Assembly: GCA_934445035.1 (NCBI GenBank)
Contig: CAKSDI010000004.1
Location: forward strand, 62,001 to 126,000
Origin: an uncultured Eubacteriales bacterium
GTDB lineage: Bacteria; Bacillota; Clostridia; Oscillospirales; Acutalibacteraceae
Direction of reading: 5' to 3'
Length of the DNA: 64,000 nt
The position numbers and the translations under genes were made by a program. The notes beneath the pieces are model-generated. The model was not told the origin of the DNA, made no database searches, and saw only the letters and a program-made list of their open reading frames with translations. Below, in pieces: positions 17,491 to 24,335 of the stretch; the stretch's first letter is position 1, and every line of letters begins with the position of its first letter.

Positions 17491-18073
17491 CTAAGAAAAA
17501 CCTCTTAATTGCCGCAGATTTAACAAAGGGAACAGACGCGACGGCGGTGAGTATGGTTTCGGGGAGCATATAAAATCCGTTATAGCAGATAGAATAAAGC
17601 ACGGGGCGGTTTACAAAAGTATCGCCGAAAAGCTTGAACTGCTCTAAGTTCGCAAATATAACAACGCCCGAAATAAAGTGCATTAAAAATCTCAAAACAC
17701 AGGCTAAAATTATTCCGAAAATAACGCCCAAAGCACCCTTTTTGCGGAAAATTCCCGCGATAAACAGCGAGCCGTAAGCCAAAATATAGTCAAACATTAT
17801 GCAGCCGAAAAGCATAACAGGCGATAATCCCCAGCCGAACGGATTGCCGAGGAAAAGCTGAATTGCGCCGTATAAAAAGCAGGGCAAAATCGCAAAAAGC
17901 GGACCGTACATCACCGATATCATACAAACAGGCAGCATAGAAAGCAAAGTGATAGAGCCGCCGAGGGGCATATCGACTACTTTGATTAGGCTTAACACCG
18001 TCGAAAGTGCGACAAGCACCGCGGCTGTGCAGATCTTATACACAGGTTTTTTCTTTACATTTTCCATATTCAT
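17483..18073 (-). CDS. thiT: ECF thiamine transporter S component
   Basis: It is the substrate-binding membrane subunit of an energy-coupling-factor transporter. The 196 residues hold about six hydrophobic helices. Family features are TAAVLVALSTVLSLIKVVDMPLGGSITLLSMLP, YGPLFAILPCFLYGAIQL and FLMHFISGVVIFA. The ECF ATPases and T component are not in the window and are presumably shared from elsewhere. A TPP riboswitch directly upstream supports thiamine as the substrate. A second ATG six bases downstream is also possible as start. Confidence 0.93.
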   Translation of the reverse strand: MNMENVKKKPVYKICTAAVLVALSTVLSLIKVVDMPLGGSITLLSMLPVCMISVMYGPLFAILPCFLYGAIQLFLGNPFGWGLSPVMLFGCIMFDYILAYGSLFIAGIFRKKGALGVIFGIILACVLRFLMHFISGVVIFANLEQFKLFGDTFVNRPVLYSICYNGFYMLPETILTAVASVPFVKSAAIKRFFLGE

Positions 18074-18085
18074 TCATCCTTTCAA

Positions 18086-18116
18086 ATAAAAAACCGCAGG
18101 CGACAACCTGCGGCGA
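18086..18116 (-). terminator. Riboswitch-controlled terminator
   Basis: On the minus strand, CCGCAGG and CCTGCGG form a stem around a six-base loop, followed by TTTTTTATTT. It sits between the TPP aptamer and thiT and is the likely expression platform. Confidence 0.85.
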
Positions 18117-18127
18117 AAAAAGCTTGA

Positions 18128-18213
18128 TTTTTCCTACGGCGGCATTATCCGCATCAGGTTATCGGTCGAAGCAGTCGGCTTCCTCTCAGCCCGAGTCGAT
18201 CGAGCTCCCGTGT
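18128..18213 (-). promoter_or_regulatory. TPP riboswitch (THI element)
   Basis: Read on the minus strand, the conserved parts are GGGAGCTC, GGGCTGAGAGGAAG, GACCGATAACCTGATGCGG and ATAATGCCGCCGTAGGAA. This matches the thiamine pyrophosphate aptamer closely. Binding of TPP should favour the terminator downstream and shut off thiT-thiN. Confidence 0.95.
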
Positions 18214-18222
18214 TTTTCTTTT

Positions 18223-18250
18223 ATTATACATCATCTGTTGCTTTTGTCAA
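18223..18250 (-). promoter_or_regulatory. thiT-thiN promoter
   Basis: Perfect TTGACA (18245-18250), 16 bases and TATAAT (18223-18228) on the minus strand. The -35 box overlaps the last codons of the EamA transporter gene. Confidence 0.8.
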
Positions 18251-19145
18251 GAGCGTTCACTCCGAAAACACCTAAAATCGCCGGAATGCAGAGAATAAGC
18301 TGGATATAATTTATCTCGTTATGCATTATAAATATTCCTGCCATCACGCTTACGACGGTGATTATATTTGAAAAAGACGCCGATTTAACAGGGCTTATCT
18401 TAGAGGTTGCGTAATTAAACAGCATAAATGCCGCAACGGAGGAAACGCAGGCAAGATAGATAACCGAAATAATAAAATCGGTGTTTTTAAAGCTTGAAGT
18501 TATAATTATGAAAAAATGTTTTTTAAGCGCCAGAAGACCTATAATATTATAGATTATACTGCCCGAGAAAAACATAAAAAAAGTTTTTTCAAAGGGCGAA
18601 AATTCTTTTGAGGCTTTTCGGCTTAAAATATTGAAAGCCGCAGCGCTAATAACAGCGATAAAGAGAAGAATTATTCCTAAAACTGTGTTTTTTCCTCCCT
18701 TTGCGGAGATCGCGCCGATAGCGCTGACCGCCGCTACGGAAACGACCGTGCAGACGGTCTGAAAAAATGTAGGTCTTTCCTTTAAAAAAGCAGTACTTAA
18801 AATGATTACTCCTACAGGGACAAGGGATATAATAATGCCCGAAATTGCGGAAGAAGTGTATTTTATCCCGTAAATTTCAGCTATAAAATAGATTCCCGGC
18901 TGGGCTAAGCTCATAAATATAAGCGGAAGAATATTTTTTTCCTTAAAATTCACTTTCACGGCTCTTATCAGTATCAAAAAGCCTAAAAACAGGAAAGAAA
19001 GGGTAAATCTCACGCTTAAAATAACGAGCGGATCGGAAATTTTCAGAGCTTTTTCGGAAAATATAAAGCTCAATCCGAATATTATGTTAGAGGTAAGTGC
19101 CGAAAGCGTTCCTTTTAAATTATCTGTCGATTTTATAATTATCAC
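18231..19145 (-). CDS. EamA/DMT-family permease
   Basis: A ten-helix drug/metabolite transporter made of two EamA repeats (TLSALTSNIIFGLSFIFSEKAL and later VLGIILLFIAVISAAAFNILSRKA). Substrate unknown. The open frame could begin at TTG 19181, but that codon is exactly the -35 box of a good promoter (TTGCAA-17-TATAAT), so translation probably starts at GTG 19145, seven bases after the -10 box. That would make the mRNA leaderless. The product from there is about 304 residues, beginning with the usual short charged stretch before helix 1. Confidence 0.8.
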   Translation of the reverse strand: MIIIKSTDNLKGTLSALTSNIIFGLSFIFSEKALKISDPLVILSVRFTLSFLFLGFLILIRAVKVNFKEKNILPLIFMSLAQPGIYFIAEIYGIKYTSSAISGIIISLVPVGVIILSTAFLKERPTFFQTVCTVVSVAAVSAIGAISAKGGKNTVLGIILLFIAVISAAAFNILSRKASKEFSPFEKTFFMFFSGSIIYNIIGLLALKKHFFIIITSSFKNTDFIISVIYLACVSSVAAFMLFNYATSKISPVKSASFSNIITVVSVMAGIFIMHNEINYIQLILCIPAILGVFGVNALDKSNR

Positions 19146-19152
19146 CGCAAGT

Positions 19153-19181
19153 ATTATACATAAAATTTTTTTCTCTTGCAA
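19153..19181 (-). promoter_or_regulatory. Promoter of the EamA transporter
   Basis: TTGCAA (19176-19181), 17 bases, TATAAT (19153-19158) on the minus strand. The predicted transcript begins at or next to GTG 19145. Confidence 0.65.
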
Positions 19182-19199
19182 TAAATTTTAAAAAAATAC

Positions 19200-19228
19200 T
19201 TGACAAAAAATTTAAAGTGTGTTAATAT
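19200..19228 (+). promoter_or_regulatory. T-box operon promoter
   Basis: TTGACA (19200-19205), 17 bases, TAATAT (19223-19228), directly in front of the T-box leader and back to back with the EamA promoter. Confidence 0.75.
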
Positions 19229-19234
19229 ACTTGC

Positions 19235-19512
19235 AACAAATGAAAAACCTATGATTAAGAGTAAGTAATCAGAGATTTCGGGCTTTTAAGAGAGCCGCCG
19301 GCGGTGGAATGGCGGTAAGCAGAGCTTTGATGAATGGGCTTATGAGGGCGGCCGAAAGCAGTTTTTGTGAGTAGCAGCCGACGGGTAACACCCGTTACAG
19401 TGTTTTCCGTATGATAGTACGGTGAAGAGCGGATGATTTCATCAATTTGGGTGGTACCGCAGGATTTTTGATTTTTAAAGTCTTGTCCCTTTTACGGGAT
19501 AGGACTTTTTAT
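19235..19512 (+). promoter_or_regulatory. T-box leader with UGG (Trp) specifier
   Basis: The invariant T-box GGGTGGTACCGC is at 19449-19460. In Stem I, ATCAGAG pairs with CTTTGAT above and TTAAG with CTTAT below an internal loop, with AGTAAGTA on the 5' side and GAATGGG on the 3' side. The specifier position reads TGG (19335-19337), the tryptophan codon. Uncharged tRNA-Trp would bind there and at the antiterminator bulge, allowing read-through of the terminator that follows. This predicts induction of the downstream ABC transporter when tryptophan is scarce. Confidence 0.92.
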
Positions 19513-19515
19513 TTT
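19477..19515 (+). terminator. T-box terminator
   Basis: AAAGTCTTGTCCC pairs with GGGATAGGACTTT and is followed by a T-run. It competes with the antiterminator that contains the T-box sequence. Confidence 0.9.
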
Positions 19516-19537
19516 TTATATCAGAGGGGTAATAAAG

Positions 19538-19567
19538 ATGAATAAACGATGGCGAAGCTTAAATTAA
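19538..19567 (+). CDS. Possible leader peptide with one Trp codon
   Basis: Between the T-box terminator and the transporter gene there is a nine-codon frame, MNKRWRSLN, with GAGGGG eight bases before its ATG, which is ideal spacing. Codon five is TGG. It could be a second, translational level of tryptophan sensing, or just a chance frame; one Trp in nine codons is weak evidence by itself. No strong alternative hairpins are evident between it and the next gene. Confidence 0.35.
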   Translation: MNKRWRSLN

Positions 19568-19611
19568 AACTTTAAAAAAACCACAAAAATTATTTTAAGG
19601 AGAAATTAAAA

Positions 19612-20595
19612 ATGAAAAAAATATTTGCTTTAGTTTTATCACTTGTTCTTTGCCTTTCTTTTGCAGGCTGTAATAAATCCGATAAGAAGTCGGAAAAAGA
19701 AAGCTATAAAATAGGTATTATTCAGTATATGAGTCATCCGTCGCTCGATAACTGCTATAAAGGAATAATCGAAGCTTTGGATGAATCGGGTATTAAATAT
19801 GATGTTGATTATCAGACAGGTTCAAGCAACTCCGCCGATTCGGACTGCGTAAGCTTTGCGAAAAATATGGTATCTTCAAAATGCGATGTAATTTTTGCAA
19901 TAGCAACTCCTGCCGCTAAAGCCGCATTTGCCGCTACCGATGATACCGATATCCCCGTTATCTTTTGCGCGGTTAACGATCCCGTTGCAAGCGAGCTTGT
20001 TGAGAGCATGGAAGAGCCCGGTGAAGACTGCACCGGCACAAGCGATGTATTGGATCTTGAGGCGCAGGTCGAATTAATTCAGTCGATGCAGCCCGAAGCT
20101 AAAAAAATTGGTATTTTATACACCTCTTCCGAAGATAACTCCATATCAAATCTTAAGAAATTCAAGGCTATCTGCGATAAAAAAGGTCTTACGGTAGTCG
20201 ATAAGGCAGTCCAGGGAGCTTCTGATGTTCCGGCTGCGGCAGAGGATCTTGCGAGCAAGGTCGACTGCATAAATAACTTTACGGATAACAATGTTGTAAA
20301 TAACCTCTCGGTCGTTTTATCAGCGGCTGAAAAGAACAATATCCCGGTTTACGGCTCCGAAGAAGAGCAGGTCAAAAACGGCTGCCTTGCCTCAATGTCC
20401 ATTGATTATAAGGCGCTCGGCAAGGTAACGGGTCAGATGGCAGTAGATGTGCTTAACGGAAAAGACGCTTCAAAAATGGCTGTAAGAACAATAAGCGAGG
20501 CTACTCCTCTTATCAATACCGATGTTGTTACAAAATTAGGTCTTACAATTCCTGAGAAGTATTCTCAGGCCGCCACAGTTACAACAAACAAGTAA
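19612..20595 (+). CDS. ABC transporter substrate-binding lipoprotein (TrpX-like)
   Basis: The 327-residue protein has a lipoprotein signal (LVLSLVLCLSFAGC) and belongs to the ABC_sub_bind family PF04392: YKIGIIQYMSHPSLDNCYKGI, FAIATPAAKAAFAATDDTDIPVIFCAVNDPV and KIGILYTSSEDNS. This family together with the two genes after it is the predicted tryptophan/aromatic transporter TrpXYZ of Firmicutes. The Trp T-box upstream supports that substrate. The start follows AAGGAGAAATTAAA. Confidence 0.88.
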   Translation: MKKIFALVLSLVLCLSFAGCNKSDKKSEKESYKIGIIQYMSHPSLDNCYKGIIEALDESGIKYDVDYQTGSSNSADSDCVSFAKNMVSSKCDVIFAIATPAAKAAFAATDDTDIPVIFCAVNDPVASELVESMEEPGEDCTGTSDVLDLEAQVELIQSMQPEAKKIGILYTSSEDNSISNLKKFKAICDKKGLTVVDKAVQGASDVPAAAEDLASKVDCINNFTDNNVVNNLSVVLSAAEKNNIPVYGSEEEQVKNGCLASMSIDYKALGKVTGQMAVDVLNGKDASKMAVRTISEATPLINTDVVTKLGLTIPEKYSQAATVTTNK

Positions 20596-20608
20596 AAGGA
20601 TAGATTTT

Positions 20609-21556
20609 ATGTTTGATTTTTTAAGTACTTTTGAGGTCTTCCTCGAAACGGGCCTTGTATTTTCCCTAATCGCAATGGGCTACTATGTATCTTATTCGGT
20701 CCTCGATTTTCCCGACCTTACTGTTGAGGGGACATTCGTAACAGGCGCTGTCACATTCAGCCTTTTTGCGGTAAGAGGGTATAATGTATGGTTAGGTCTT
20801 ATCTGCGCGTTTATCGCGGGAGCGTTTTTCGGAAGCATTACGGGGTTCTTGAATGTCAGACTTAAAATAAGACCGCTGCTCAGCGGAATTCTTGTTTCCA
20901 CCGCGCTTTTATCCATAAATATTATTGCCACCACCGGCGGAATGTACGGTGATTTCGCAGGCAGAGATTCAAGCACCTCTATTTCCTTCGGCAGAAGAGT
21001 TAAAACTCTGCACGACGCCTTTTTCGGCGACGCTATTCCCCCGAAAATCGAAAATATCCCTGTTAGGGATCTTGTGATATTCTTAGTTGTCGCCGTGGTT
21101 TTAAAGCTTGCGCTTGACTTTTATTTCAAGAGCAAAAACGGACTGCTGCTTAGAGCCGCGGGAAACAATGAAAGCTTTGTTAAAATGCTCGGAGTCGATC
21201 CCGGAAACAGCAGGATAACCGGTCTTGCTATAGGAAACGGCTATGCCGCCGTTGCAGGCGCGCTTTACACGCATATAAGCGCGGGATCAAATCAGAGTAT
21301 GGGCATAGGCACAATCGTTATAGGTCTTGCTTCGCTGATCATCGGGCTTTCGATATTTAAAAATGTGCGCTTTTTAAAGCCTACCACCAAGGTTATAATT
21401 GGAGCTGTTCTTTATCAGGCTTGCCTCACTCTCGCTCAAAAACTCGGAATTCCGAGCAGCTATAACAAGCTTATAATGTCTGTTATATTCACTTTAGCGC
21501 TTATTCTCGGAAACAAGCTTAATATTAAGGGAGGCAATGAAAATGTTAGAGCTTAA
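20609..21556 (+). CDS. ABC transporter permease (TrpY-like)
   Basis: The 315-residue membrane protein belongs to the branched-chain amino acid/sugar-type permease fold. SVLDFPDLTVEGTFVTGAVTF is the family hallmark of permeases linked to PF04392 binding proteins, and MLGVDPGNSRITGLAIGNGYAAVAGAL is the cytoplasmic coupling loop. About eight to nine helices are visible. It follows the binding protein by 13 bases and overlaps the ATPase frame slightly. Confidence 0.88.
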   Translation: MFDFLSTFEVFLETGLVFSLIAMGYYVSYSVLDFPDLTVEGTFVTGAVTFSLFAVRGYNVWLGLICAFIAGAFFGSITGFLNVRLKIRPLLSGILVSTALLSINIIATTGGMYGDFAGRDSSTSISFGRRVKTLHDAFFGDAIPPKIENIPVRDLVIFLVVAVVLKLALDFYFKSKNGLLLRAAGNNESFVKMLGVDPGNSRITGLAIGNGYAAVAGALYTHISAGSNQSMGIGTIVIGLASLIIGLSIFKNVRFLKPTTKVIIGAVLYQACLTLAQKLGIPSSYNKLIMSVIFTLALILGNKLNIKGGNENVRA

Positions 21557-22316
21557 TAATATTTTTGTTTCCTTTAATAAGGGAACTGTCGACGAAATGC
21601 CGCTTTTTGAGGATTTTAATTTTTCGGTTGAAAAGGGCGAGTTTGTGTCTGTTGTCGGTTCTAACGGATCGGGCAAAACGACCCTTTTAAATCTTATCTG
21701 CGGCTCGCTTATGCCGGATTCGGGCACTGTGACGCTTATGGATAAAAATATAACCTCTCTTCCCGAATATAAAAGAGCAAAAATGATAGGCAGAGTTTTT
21801 CAGGACCCGAAAATGGGCACCTGTTCAAACCTTACCGTGCTTGAAAATTTCGCGCTTGCCGATAATAAGAATAAGCCGTTTTCTTTAACGGGCGCCATTT
21901 CAAAAAAGAGGATCGATTATTACAAATCTCTTCTTTCACAGTGCAATATGGGCCTTGAAGACAGGTTAAACTCCAAAGTAGGGCTCTTATCGGGCGGTCA
22001 AAGGCAGGCTATAGCGCTTATTATCGCTTGTATGACTAAAGTTGAGCTTTTAATTTTAGACGAGCATACGGCGGCTCTCGATCCCAAATCCTCCGAGAGG
22101 ATAATGGAGCTTACAGACGAAATGATCAAAAAACATTCTATGACAGCCGTTATGGTAACGCATAATCTCCGCCACGCGGTGAATTACGGCAGCCGTCTTA
22201 TTATGATGGATAAAGGCAATATCGTGCTTGATAAAGCGGGCGAAGAGAAAAAGGCAGTTAAGATAGAAGATATACTTGATGTATTCAATAAAATAAGCAT
22301 TGAATGCGGAAATTAA
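21543..22316 (+). CDS. ABC transporter ATPase (TrpZ-like)
   Basis: It powers the T-box controlled transporter. Walker A is VGSNGSGKTTLLNL, the Q-loop GRVFQDPKMG, the signature LLSGGQRQAIAL, and Walker B ELLILDEHTAALDP with the switch His in VTHNLRH. ATG 21543 is chosen because AAGGGAGG is 8 bases upstream; the ATG at 21537 would sit only two bases from it. The product has 257 residues. A terminator follows, closing the three-gene operon. Confidence 0.92.
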   Translation: MLELNNIFVSFNKGTVDEMPLFEDFNFSVEKGEFVSVVGSNGSGKTTLLNLICGSLMPDSGTVTLMDKNITSLPEYKRAKMIGRVFQDPKMGTCSNLTVLENFALADNKNKPFSLTGAISKKRIDYYKSLLSQCNMGLEDRLNSKVGLLSGGQRQAIALIIACMTKVELLILDEHTAALDPKSSERIMELTDEMIKKHSMTAVMVTHNLRHAVNYGSRLIMMDKGNIVLDKAGEEKKAVKIEDILDVFNKISIECGN

Positions 22317-22317
22317 A

Positions 22318-22360
22318 AAATCCCGTATATAGGTTTTAACCTATATACGGGATAATTTAT
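22318..22360. terminator. Terminator after the T-box operon
   Basis: TCCCGTATATAGGTT pairs with AACCTATATACGGGA, flanked by A- and T-rich tracts; it also serves the convergent SGNH gene. Confidence 0.85.
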
Positions 22361-22362
22361 TT

Positions 22363-23016
22363 TTATAAAGCTTTTAAAAATCCTTCAAGTCTTGAAGCTA
22401 TTTTTGCGTTTCCGAATTTATTCGGGTGAAGACCGTCAGGCATAAAATGCTCTTTCAAAGTTTCAATATTGGGCTGAATTCCGCTTACTCTGAAAAGATC
22501 GAGCACGGGAACCGAATAGTTTTTGCAGATCTCGATTATTGCGTCAACATAATCTTCAAGGTCAAAATCAATTCTTAAGTTTTTTTCATTGAAAATTCTG
22601 CCTGTTTCCTCAAGCCTGTGGGTAGGAGTCAAAAAGACGATAGTAGCTTCAGGGTATTTATTCATAAGCTTTTTAATAAGCACATTTACAGCTCCGCAGA
22701 ATGTATCGGCACTTTTATCGTCTAACTTGCCGAAAGGAGCGTCGCCGTGACCGTAGTCGTTTGTTCCTCCGAAAACCACGATAATATCGGCTTCATCGTC
22801 CATTTTATCCGCTCTTGTGCAGAAATTTCCGACCTCTTCGCGGTCGTCAGGGATATGCTGGATCGCAATTCTCGTTCCGCTTATGCCGTAGCCCTTGCAC
22901 ACAGCGCCTGTATTTTTTTCAAGCTGTTTCCAATATACATCGTTAATGTCCGAAACTCCGGCGCCCTCTGTGATACTGTCGCCTAAAAAAAGAATTTTTT
23001 TGCCCTTTAATTCCAT
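22363..23016 (-). CDS. SGNH/GDSL-family hydrolase
   Basis: A cytoplasmic esterase or acetylhydrolase of 217 residues with no signal peptide. Block I is ILFLGDSITEGAG with the nucleophile Ser near residue 14. Block III is VVFGGTNDYGHG with the oxyanion Asn. Block V is MPDGLHPNKFGNAKIA with the catalytic Asp and His near the C terminus. Relatives deacetylate sugars or lipids, but the substrate here is unknown. It stands alone between a terminator and the tRNA genes. Confidence 0.88.
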   Translation of the reverse strand: MELKGKKILFLGDSITEGAGVSDINDVYWKQLEKNTGAVCKGYGISGTRIAIQHIPDDREEVGNFCTRADKMDDEADIIVVFGGTNDYGHGDAPFGKLDDKSADTFCGAVNVLIKKLMNKYPEATIVFLTPTHRLEETGRIFNEKNLRIDFDLEDYVDAIIEICKNYSVPVLDLFRVSGIQPNIETLKEHFMPDGLHPNKFGNAKIASRLEGFLKAL

Positions 23017-23115
23017 AATAATTTCCTCCCATTAAATGGTCTAAAGGTATTATATAATCAGGTACTTCAAATTGCAAGATTAAATTAAACAAATATCATT
23101 ATTCATTTTTAAGTT

Positions 23116-23157
23116 TTAAGTATTCATTATTCATTAAAAAAATAAATGAATACTTAA
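23116..23157. repeat. Inverted repeat in intergenic DNA
   Basis: TTAAGTATTCATT at 23116-23128 is perfectly inverted at 23145-23157 (AATGAATACTTAA), with a 16-base loop. Further ATTCATTATTCATT-like units flank it. The surroundings hold no gene. It may be a decayed mobile palindrome. Confidence 0.6.
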
Positions 23158-23184
23158 GAATGAATACTGAAAAATTAATAATAC

Positions 23185-23227
23185 AAAGCAAAAATCCTAC
23201 CACAAAATGTGATAGGATTTTTGCTTT
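23185..23227 (-). terminator. Terminator of the tRNA operon
   Basis: AAAGCAAAAATCCTA and TAGGATTTTTGCTTT form a long stem just 3' of tRNA-Glu on the minus strand, with the T-rich arm supplying the run-off. Confidence 0.8.
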
Positions 23228-23302
23228 GGTGACCCGGACGAGATTCGAACTCGTGTTACCGCCGTGAAAGGGCGGTGTCTTAGGCCTCTTGACCACCGGG
23301 CC
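23227..23302 (-). tRNA. tRNA-Glu (TTC)
   Basis: 76 bases with encoded CCA. Acceptor GGCCCGG pairs with CCGGGTC (one G-U). The anticodon loop CTTTCAC within the CCGCC/GGCGG stem gives anticodon TTC. The T arm has GTTCGAATC. It is transcribed after tRNA-Met with six bases between them. Confidence 0.96.
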
Positions 23303-23308
23303 GGGAAA

Positions 23309-23385
23309 TGGTGGCTGTAATTGGATTTGAACCAATGACACTGCGGGTATGAACCGCATGCTCTAGCCAACTGAGCTATACAGCC
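23309..23385 (-). tRNA. tRNA-Met (CAT), elongator
   Basis: 77 bases with encoded CCA. Acceptor GGCTGTA pairs with TACAGCC. The anticodon arm TGCGGTTCATACCCGCA gives CAT in the loop TTCATAC, typical of elongator methionine tRNA in Firmicutes rather than the lysidine tRNA-Ile. The D arm has AGCTCAGTTGG and the T arm GGTTCAAATCC. Confidence 0.95.
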
Positions 23386-23404
23386 ATATAGTCGCGACTA
23401 AATC

Positions 23405-23433
23405 ATTATACGAATTTTATCGTGATTTGTCAA
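23405..23433 (-). promoter_or_regulatory. tRNA promoter
   Basis: Perfect consensus TTGACA (23428-23433), 17 bases, TATAAT (23405-23410) on the minus strand. A perfect 12-base palindrome, TAGTCGCGACTA at 23389-23400, lies at the expected start of transcription. Confidence 0.9.
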
Positions 23434-23455
23434 GTGTTTTTTAAAAAATAAAAAA

Positions 23456-23485
23456 ATAAGCTCTGTTTTAAATAACAGAGCTTAT
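23456..23485 (-). terminator. Terminator after the secreted protein gene
   Basis: ATAAGCTCTGTT and AACAGAGCTTAT form a 12-bp stem followed on the minus strand by a long T-run. Confidence 0.85.
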
Positions 23486-23497
23486 CAATGCTTTGAT

Positions 23498-24094
23498 TTA
23501 CATATTTTCAGACTTCGTAAAAATATCGCTCGATATTATATTATATCCGAATTTTGAATTAGCGTTTTTAACAAACACGGTCGACGCCTTGCATGTATAG
23601 GTTTCGTTCTCGTGGGTGGAAACGGTCACATCGGAGGTTACGGTGAAAGTACCGTCTTCATTTTCCGTGACGCCTATTATCTTATGGTCAAACTTTGAAT
23701 AGCCTCTTGCGATTATATACACATAACCGTCTTTTTTAGGCATATCTTCGTTTATCTGGTTTATATCGGCGATCTCTACGCCGTACATCGATCTGACAAA
23801 CTCTTTTACAAGCTCTGCCGGGATAAAATCCTCATCCTCGCAGTCGCGGTTATCAAGAAGAGCGATAAGAGAGTTATTAACGATATCGTTTAAATCGTCA
23901 AAATCAGAATCATACACATAATTGTGATTAAGCATATTGAGGAATCTTGCATTGCGCGAATTCTCTTCGCTTGAAGAAATTTCGGCGCCGCTTGCTTTAA
24001 CAGTGCCTGTTTTGGAGGCTCCCGATACCGCCGCAAAAGTTCCGGCGATTATGATAACAGCAGATATAAGAATAAGTGATATCTTCTTTTTCAC
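23498..24094 (-). CDS. Secreted protein of unknown function
   Basis: The 198-residue protein has a signal peptide (MKKKISLILISAVIIIAGTF, then AAVSGAS) with likely cleavage near residue 27. The mature part is acidic (DSDFDDLNDIVNN, DNRDCEDEDFIPAELV) and ends in a beta-rich stretch (GYVYIIARGYSKFDHKIIGVTENEDG). I do not recognise a family. It begins at GTG with AAAGGACG upstream and has its own terminator, so it is a single-gene unit between the tRNAs and the EF-G-like gene. Confidence 0.65.
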   Translation of the reverse strand: MKKKISLILISAVIIIAGTFAAVSGASKTGTVKASGAEISSSEENSRNARFLNMLNHNYVYDSDFDDLNDIVNNSLIALLDNRDCEDEDFIPAELVKEFVRSMYGVEIADINQINEDMPKKDGYVYIIARGYSKFDHKIIGVTENEDGTFTVTSDVTVSTHENETYTCKASTVFVKNANSKFGYNIISSDIFTKSENM

Positions 24095-24275
24095 ATTTAT
24101 CGCCGTCCTTTCTGTATTTCATTATATACAATAATTATAAAAAATTGCAGTTTCAATCGTGTTACAAGTGATTTCAATTTCGTAACCTTTATGACGCTGA
24201 TTCTACTAAAAGTTACAAAAAAGTATATTTTATGACTTTTTCCTAAAATCTTTTTATAAATTTTAAATAAATTGG

Positions 24276-24304
24276 TTGTAATTCACAATTCAATATGCTA
24301 TAAT
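24276..24304 (+). promoter_or_regulatory. Promoter of the EF-G-like gene
   Basis: TTGTAA (24276-24281), 17 bases, TATAAT (24299-24304), about 30 bases before the TTG start. The 240-base region before it holds no other feature. Confidence 0.65.
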
Positions 24305-24335
24305 TTTAGTATTGAAGATAAGGAGTTGTTTCGCG

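Noticed and set aside
19146..19181. TTG 19181 as start of the EamA transporter
   Set aside because: The codon is the -35 box of a good promoter and there is no ribosome binding site before it.
23099..23359. 86-residue minus-strand frame
   Set aside because: It runs through both tRNA genes and their terminator, so it is not a protein gene.
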